A stretch of 64,000 bases of DNA from NCBI GenBank assembly GCA_031291295.1, contig JARLJI010000132.1:1-64000 (forward strand), given 5' to 3'. Below the pieces are notes generated by a model. That model made no database searches. It was not told where the DNA came from and saw only the letters and a list, made by a program, of their open reading frames with translations. A program made the translations under genes and the position numbers. Below, in pieces: positions 60,176 to 64,000 of this stretch; position 1 is the stretch's first letter; every line of letters starts with the position of its first letter. Source of the DNA: Rhodoferax sp. (GTDB lineage: Bacteria; Pseudomonadota; Gammaproteobacteria; Burkholderiales; Burkholderiaceae_C).

Positions 60176-60562
60176 ATGCTTGAAACCGACCCGCTACTCA
60201 CCAGCCAGATCGTGGTGCGCGTATGCCTGTTCCTGGTTGCGGCCATCGCCATGTTGGGCGGCGCGGTGCAATTTTTCCTGGGGCAGCCCGATACGTCGCC
60301 CCGGCTGGACAACGTGCACCGGTTCATGGCCGGTGTGTACTTTTCAACCGGGCTCATCAGTCTGTGGGCTGCCATCACCATCCGGCAGCAGGGAACGCTG
60401 GTGTACCTGCTCGCGCTCGGCGTGCTGCTGGCCGGCGTTGGCCGGCTGGTTTCCATTAGCCGCGTCGGGCTGCCCAAACCAGCCGCCGTGTGGCTGGGTT
60501 ATCTGGTTCCCGAACTGGTCCTGCCGTTCGTCATTGCGGTGGCCCATTACGCCAGCCATTAG
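60176..60562 (+). CDS. DUF4345-like small membrane protein
   Basis: A 128-residue protein with four predicted spans (about 12-32, 50-67, 75-93, 106-124). The segment PRLDNVHRFMAGVYFSTGL is typical of DUF4345 proteins, whose function is unknown. ATG at 60176 lies 58 bp after lolD; the link with LolCD is probably positional only. Confidence 0.7.
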   Translation: MLETDPLLTSQIVVRVCLFLVAAIAMLGGAVQFFLGQPDTSPRLDNVHRFMAGVYFSTGLISLWAAITIRQQGTLVYLLALGVLLAGVGRLVSISRVGLPKPAAVWLGYLVPELVLPFVIAVAHYASH

Positions 60563-60589
60563 AGGCGAGGCGCAAAGCAGTCGCTGCGG

Positions 60590-61456
60590 CTAATTATCCC
60601 AGTCGCCTCCACCCCCAACGTCGACGCTTCCACCGTCATCCCATGAACCAGTGTCATTGACGCCAAAGTCCTGACCGCCCATGTCGGTGTTGCGGTCCAT
60701 GGGTTGGTCATCGCGGCTGATGGGGTTGCCGAACTGTCCTGCGGATGGGTTGTGGTTACCCATGAGGTTGCGCCCAATGGCCTCGGCTGCCATCACACCG
60801 GCGCCCACGGCCAAGCCTGTGGCAACGCCGCCCATGATCTGACCGCCCAGGCCGCTGCCCCCCGTTTGACCGCCGGGCGGTTGCATCACCCCCCCGGCGC
60901 CCGTGCCAAACGTATGGGGGCCACTCATGCCGCCCTGGTTTGCGTAGACCGGTTGTGGCGCCAGGGGTGCGGGCACGCGTCTGCGGAACAAGAAGTAGCC
61001 CAACGCCATCACGCCGCCAGTGAGCAACAGGGGCAGGTGCCATGCGGAAGAAGATGTGGGGGCTGCAGGCGTGGCGTAGTGCACGCTCGAGCCGCCGAGC
61101 GCCATCGGGCCGCTCCTGGCGGCAAGCTGCGAGCGCAGGGCCTGGACGGCTTCTGCCTTGGCAAAGGGAAGCCCCGGGGCCAGTTTCTCGGCGCTCGCCA
61201 GCGCCTCACGGGCCTGAGCCAGGTTGCCCTGACGCGCATAGAGCTCGCTTTGCACAAAATGTGCTTTTGCGCTCTTCGGGTGGGCAACCAGTACCTGCTG
61301 CATCATGGTCTGGGCTTGCTCGAGCTTGCCGGCGTGGGCCGCGGCGTAGACCTGGTCCATGGTGGGCTCGGCTTGAGCCATGGCAAACCCGAAGCTCAAG
61401 AATGAGGCGACAACAAGCCACTTGCCGGCTCGCCGAAGGATGGATTGGTACTGCAT
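60590..61456 (-). CDS. TPR-containing membrane protein with Gly-rich tail
   Basis: A 288-residue protein: an N-terminal signal or anchor (about 10-30), a TPR-like helical region (about 32-100) with AKAHFVQSELYARQGNLAQARE, one membrane span (about 135-155) and a long Gly/Asn/Asp-rich tail (about 170-288) that contains a hydrophobic GGVATGLAVGAGVMAAEA segment. The C-terminal GGGDWDN ending is common in secreted or envelope proteins. ATG at 61456. Confidence 0.72.
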   Translation of the reverse strand: MQYQSILRRAGKWLVVASFLSFGFAMAQAEPTMDQVYAAAHAGKLEQAQTMMQQVLVAHPKSAKAHFVQSELYARQGNLAQAREALASAEKLAPGLPFAKAEAVQALRSQLAARSGPMALGGSSVHYATPAAPTSSSAWHLPLLLTGGVMALGYFLFRRRVPAPLAPQPVYANQGGMSGPHTFGTGAGGVMQPPGGQTGGSGLGGQIMGGVATGLAVGAGVMAAEAIGRNLMGNHNPSAGQFGNPISRDDQPMDRNTDMGGQDFGVNDTGSWDDGGSVDVGGGGDWDN

Positions 61457-61665
61457 TGATTTCCTTTCAAACGTAAACGCTTTGCCACGCAAACTTGGTG
61501 GTCAGCCTTGCGAAAGCAAGGGGAAAAGTGTGTCGCCCTGATAAAGCGCCGACGGGTGGCCTCTGCGGCAACGGCCAGGCCGCTATTTGTTACGTTTTCG
61601 GAGCGGAATCGACGGTCGAAATTCGCCGCACAGTGTAAATTTCTGACTCATTGAGGAGAAATCCC

Positions 61666-61896
61666 GTGTCCAGACATCTTGACAACCTGAAACGACTCTT
61701 GCGGAAACTGCAGGCTCACTATGGAGACGATGATGTGATGGTCTTGCAAGTGAAACACGCGCTTGAGTCTGTCGAGGCCCTTGAGTCCGGGTATCAGAAC
61801 CTGACCATCCCCTACCGCGAACGCCTGCCCAGTAGACCCACCGTGCGTTATTTGGACGCGGGGTCACAAAACACGACTCTGCCGCAGCCTCAATAG
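61666..61896 (+). CDS. Small conserved protein
   Basis: A 76-residue protein. The N-terminal half is a charged helix (SRHLDNLKRLLRKLQAHYGDDD) followed by a second helix with VKHALESVEALE; the tail is unstructured. GTG at 61666 follows GAGGAG. No function can be given. It lies alone after the TPR gene, divergent from it. Confidence 0.55.
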   Translation: MSRHLDNLKRLLRKLQAHYGDDDVMVLQVKHALESVEALESGYQNLTIPYRERLPSRPTVRYLDAGSQNTTLPQPQ

Positions 61897-62250
61897 AGCG
61901 TTGGCGGACGTGGAAGCGGCCCGGTCCGACTCGGCCGATGCGGATTCACCGATTTGTCATCATTGCGCCCGATACTTATCCGAGCCGGAAGAGGCGCTCT
62001 GGGGTTTTCCGGCATGCTGGCGTTCCTGGCCACCTTGGCGAAGGTCTTTCACCGGCGACGCGTTTTCGCCGATGAGCACGACGCAGGAGACGGCGGCCAT
62101 ATCCCGGCACGACGATGGTTGAGCCATGCCACACAACCCTGTGGGGCGCCATGCGTGGCACGGCATTTGGCGTCCAGGGCCAAGCGCTGGGCAGGGGCTG
62201 TGCAAAGCCTTCTTTTCAGCGCCTCTCGATTCCCTTCAAGGAGTTAACCA
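61897..62250. other. Gap without a recognised gene
   Basis: 354 bp. Open frames at 61901-62122 and 61954-62247 exist but have no recognisable protein and no strong ribosome site. The last bases hold AAGGAG, the ribosome site of the next gene. Confidence 0.4.
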
Positions 62251-62823
62251 ATGGAATTTAGATTCACACTGAAGTTTGAACTGAACGAGGGCCCCGAGCC
62301 CGACCGGCTGCTAAAGCGCCTGGCCGGGGCCGGCTGCAGCCACACCTTCATGGATACCGGTGCGCGGGCCCTCACCCTGCGCTTCACGCGAGAGGCGGAC
62401 GGGGCCATGGCGGCCGCGATGGACGTGCTGGCCGTTGTGAAGTCGGCTCTACCCCAAGCCCGCCTGCGTGAACTCAGCCCGGCGTTCAACGGCCACAGCG
62501 CAAGAGCCACCCAAGTGGTTGCCGCCACCCTGTGGCTGCTGGCCCAGCCCAGCCAGAGTCCAGCCGCAGCATCGCTGGACTGTGCTGGCAGGCCGACTGA
62601 AGCCATCGAAGAAATCCGCGTATCGAACCAGCGATCTCTCGTTGGCATTGCGACAGCAGGTGTCGATAAGCGTGAAATGACGAAGGTGCGGCCACCGGCC
62701 CCTCGCCTCGGCGACTTCGACCGGCCGCTTCCCGTCGCAACGAACGTCAACTTGGGGCTTCTCCTGGCCGGCGCAACGCGGCCAGGAGCAATGGACGCTC
62801 GACCGTTCAGTGAAAGAGGCTAG
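62251..62823 (+). CDS. Protein with N-terminal domain of an HTH-regulator family, divergent C-terminus
   Basis: A 190-residue protein. Residues 1-75 (MEFRFTLKFEL, LLKRLAGAGC, LTLRFTREADGAM, VKSALPQARL, ELSP) follow the pattern of the N-terminal domain of a family of small DNA-binding proteins whose C-terminal half is normally an HTH. Here the rest (about 78-190) shows no HTH in any frame, so the C-terminus may have been replaced or lost. AAGGAG precedes the ATG. Low confidence about function. Confidence 0.5.
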   Translation: MEFRFTLKFELNEGPEPDRLLKRLAGAGCSHTFMDTGARALTLRFTREADGAMAAAMDVLAVVKSALPQARLRELSPAFNGHSARATQVVAATLWLLAQPSQSPAAASLDCAGRPTEAIEEIRVSNQRSLVGIATAGVDKREMTKVRPPAPRLGDFDRPLPVATNVNLGLLLAGATRPGAMDARPFSERG

Positions 62824-62943
62824 AATTTTCGATAACCGTTTTCATTGCTCTCCTGCGAGCCGTCAACTTCAGCGTGACCGCTGCCCCGGTCATCAATCGA
62901 TTGACTGGAGCTTGGCATGCCCCCGGTTTGAAACGGAGCAACG

Positions 62944-63534
62944 ATGAGTGACAAGGTTCTGGTGTTCTATGGCTCGTACCGGTCTGACCGGATGGGTGTG
63001 CGTCTGGCGGATTACGTGGTCTCCGGCCTTGCAGCGCGCGGGGCCGATGCAGAGATGGTAGACGCCAAGGTGGTCGATCTGCCCATGCTCGACCGCATGT
63101 ACAAGGAGTACCCGAAGGGCGCTGCGCCAGCACCCATGGAAGCCCTGGCCGAGAAAATACGCAACGCGGATGCCTTTGTCTTCGTGACCGGGGAATACAA
63201 CTGGGGCCCACAGCCCGGCTTGAAAAATCTGACGGACCACTTCCTTGAGGAATGGTTCTGGCGCCCGGCCGCCATCGCCAGCTATTCGGCGGGCCGCTTC
63301 TCCGGGGTTCGCTCGGGCACGGTCTGGCATTCCATCCTGTCCGAGATGGGCATGGTCGTCATTTCAAGCTCACTCGCGGTCGGCCCCATCGCCCAGACGC
63401 TGGACGCGAGCGGCAGTCCCATCGGCAGCGCCGGCGCTGCGCTCGATCGCTCCTTCATTCGTTTCGCTGACGACTTGGCGTGGTGGACCGAGGCAGCGCG
63501 TGAACAGCGAGCGCGCAAGCCGCCGCCTTACTAA
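62944..63534 (+). CDS. NAD(P)H-dependent FMN reductase family protein
   Basis: A 196-residue flavodoxin-like protein. The N-terminal phosphate-binding loop is FYGSYRSDRMGVRLADYV (about 8-25), and VFVTGEYNWGPQPGLKNLTDH (about 78-98) contacts the flavin. These reduce FMN, quinones or azo compounds. ATG at 62944. It seems to be followed by the small DUF6868 gene on the same strand. Confidence 0.85.
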   Translation: MSDKVLVFYGSYRSDRMGVRLADYVVSGLAARGADAEMVDAKVVDLPMLDRMYKEYPKGAAPAPMEALAEKIRNADAFVFVTGEYNWGPQPGLKNLTDHFLEEWFWRPAAIASYSAGRFSGVRSGTVWHSILSEMGMVVISSSLAVGPIAQTLDASGSPIGSAGAALDRSFIRFADDLAWWTEAAREQRARKPPPY

Positions 63535-63582
63535 CTGGCGGTAACCGGTGGGACTGCATTTTGGACGCCGTAGGAGAACACC

Positions 63583-63825
63583 ATGACGTTGAACGAAATT
63601 AGAGAAGCTCTTCTTTGGTGTGTCGGCATCAACTATGCCCTGCTGTGCCTGTGGTTCGGCGTTTTTCGCTACGCCCACGACGGGCTGTATCGCATGCATA
63701 CGCGCTGGTTCAAGCTGTCGGTTGAAACCTTCGACGCCCTCAACTATGCAGGTATGGCTGTCTACAAACTTGGAATCATGCTGTTCAACCTTGTGCCCGT
63801 GATCGCGCTTTGGGCTTCGTCATGA
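63583..63825 (+). CDS. DUF6868-like small membrane protein
   Basis: An 80-residue protein with two predicted spans (about 8-28, 55-77) and a central segment YRMHTRWFKLSVETFDALNY that is conserved in DUF6868. Function unknown. ATG at 63583 has AGGAGA upstream. Confidence 0.7.
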   Translation: MTLNEIREALLWCVGINYALLCLWFGVFRYAHDGLYRMHTRWFKLSVETFDALNYAGMAVYKLGIMLFNLVPVIALWASS

Positions 63826-63894
63826 CAACGTGACCCATGATGCTCAAGCGCAGGGAAGCAGGCGCAGAGCGGCTGTGCCAATGGATACATCCGC

Positions 63895-64000
63895 ATGCAA
63901 GGGGCTGCGCCCATGGATTCTCTCGACAAGGATGGAACGATTCAGAATCGGCTGGTGCGGGTCTATGGCCGTGTGCAAGGCGTCGGTTATCGGGAAGCTT
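63895..64000 (+). CDS. Acylphosphatase, N-terminal fragment (cut by window end)
   Basis: The reading frame from ATG at 63895 or 63913 gives VRVYGRVQGVGYREA near the right edge. This is the acylphosphatase signature VxGxVQGVxxR with the substrate-binding arginine. It is complete only up to the window end. Confidence 0.8.
   Translation, partial: MQGAAPMDSLDKDGTIQNRLVRVYGRVQGVGYREA

Noticed and set aside
61901-62247. Two overlapping small plus-strand frames in the gap before 62251
   Set aside because: Low-complexity products without ribosome sites; probably non-coding.

Overview
The window is a high-GC chromosomal segment of a betaproteobacterium, most likely in the Comamonadaceae (Burkholderiales). 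Support comes from the box-type aerobic benzoyl-CoA pathway with a BoxR regulator, beta-proteobacterial housekeeping blocks (fkpB-ispH, serS with tRNA-Ser, trpS, recJ, lolCD) and two dispersed palindromic repeat families that I associate with this family. The genus cannot be read from the sequence alone.

1-7.3 kb is the box (benzoyl-CoA) cluster: boxD on the minus strand (cut by the window start), then boxR, boxC, boxB and boxA on the plus strand. Perfect TGCA-N6-TGCA boxes sit in both promoter regions and are good candidate BoxR operators. 7.4-23 kb is a large formate-oxidation block: a cytoplasmic NAD-linked formate dehydrogenase (a fused NuoE/NuoF-like subunit plus a molybdenum/tungsten alpha subunit), maturation genes (DUF3305, DUF3306, a polyferredoxin, a TorD-like chaperone), a Tat-exported membrane-bound formate dehydrogenase of FDH3 type with small accessory proteins, and fdhD. 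BoxC releases formate when it opens the ring, so these dehydrogenases can recover electrons from the formate made by the box pathway.

23-31.8 kb is mostly housekeeping: an FtsX-like permease, Smr and RadC proteins, fkpB-ispH, a serine/threonine dehydratase gene broken by an amber codon, serS and tRNA-Ser(CGA). 31,855-43,466 is an 11.6-kb integrated element inserted at the 3' end of tRNA-Ser and bounded by a 15-bp direct repeat. It carries a toxin-antitoxin pair, a composite zinc-ribbon membrane protein, a DUF927 helicase and Toprim primase, two AlpA-like regulators, several unrecognised genes, an XRE repressor, two origin-like regions and a tyrosine integrase. It has no virion genes, so it looks like a phage-satellite-like or plasmid-like integrative element.

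43.5-64 kb is chromosome again: a degenerate GGDEF protein, a stomatin-like protein, a histidine kinase next to a response regulator broken by an in-frame stop, trpS, an M50 protease, yciO, a PHP phosphatase, a CYTH-CHAD protein, GST, a nuclease, recJ, lolCD and several small genes, ending inside an acylphosphatase gene.

Two dispersed repeats run through the window: a 65-72 bp GC-rich element (four full copies, two of them translated in frame inside formate dehydrogenase genes) and a 17-bp palindrome GCTAT-N7-ATAGC (about eleven copies, most inside genes).
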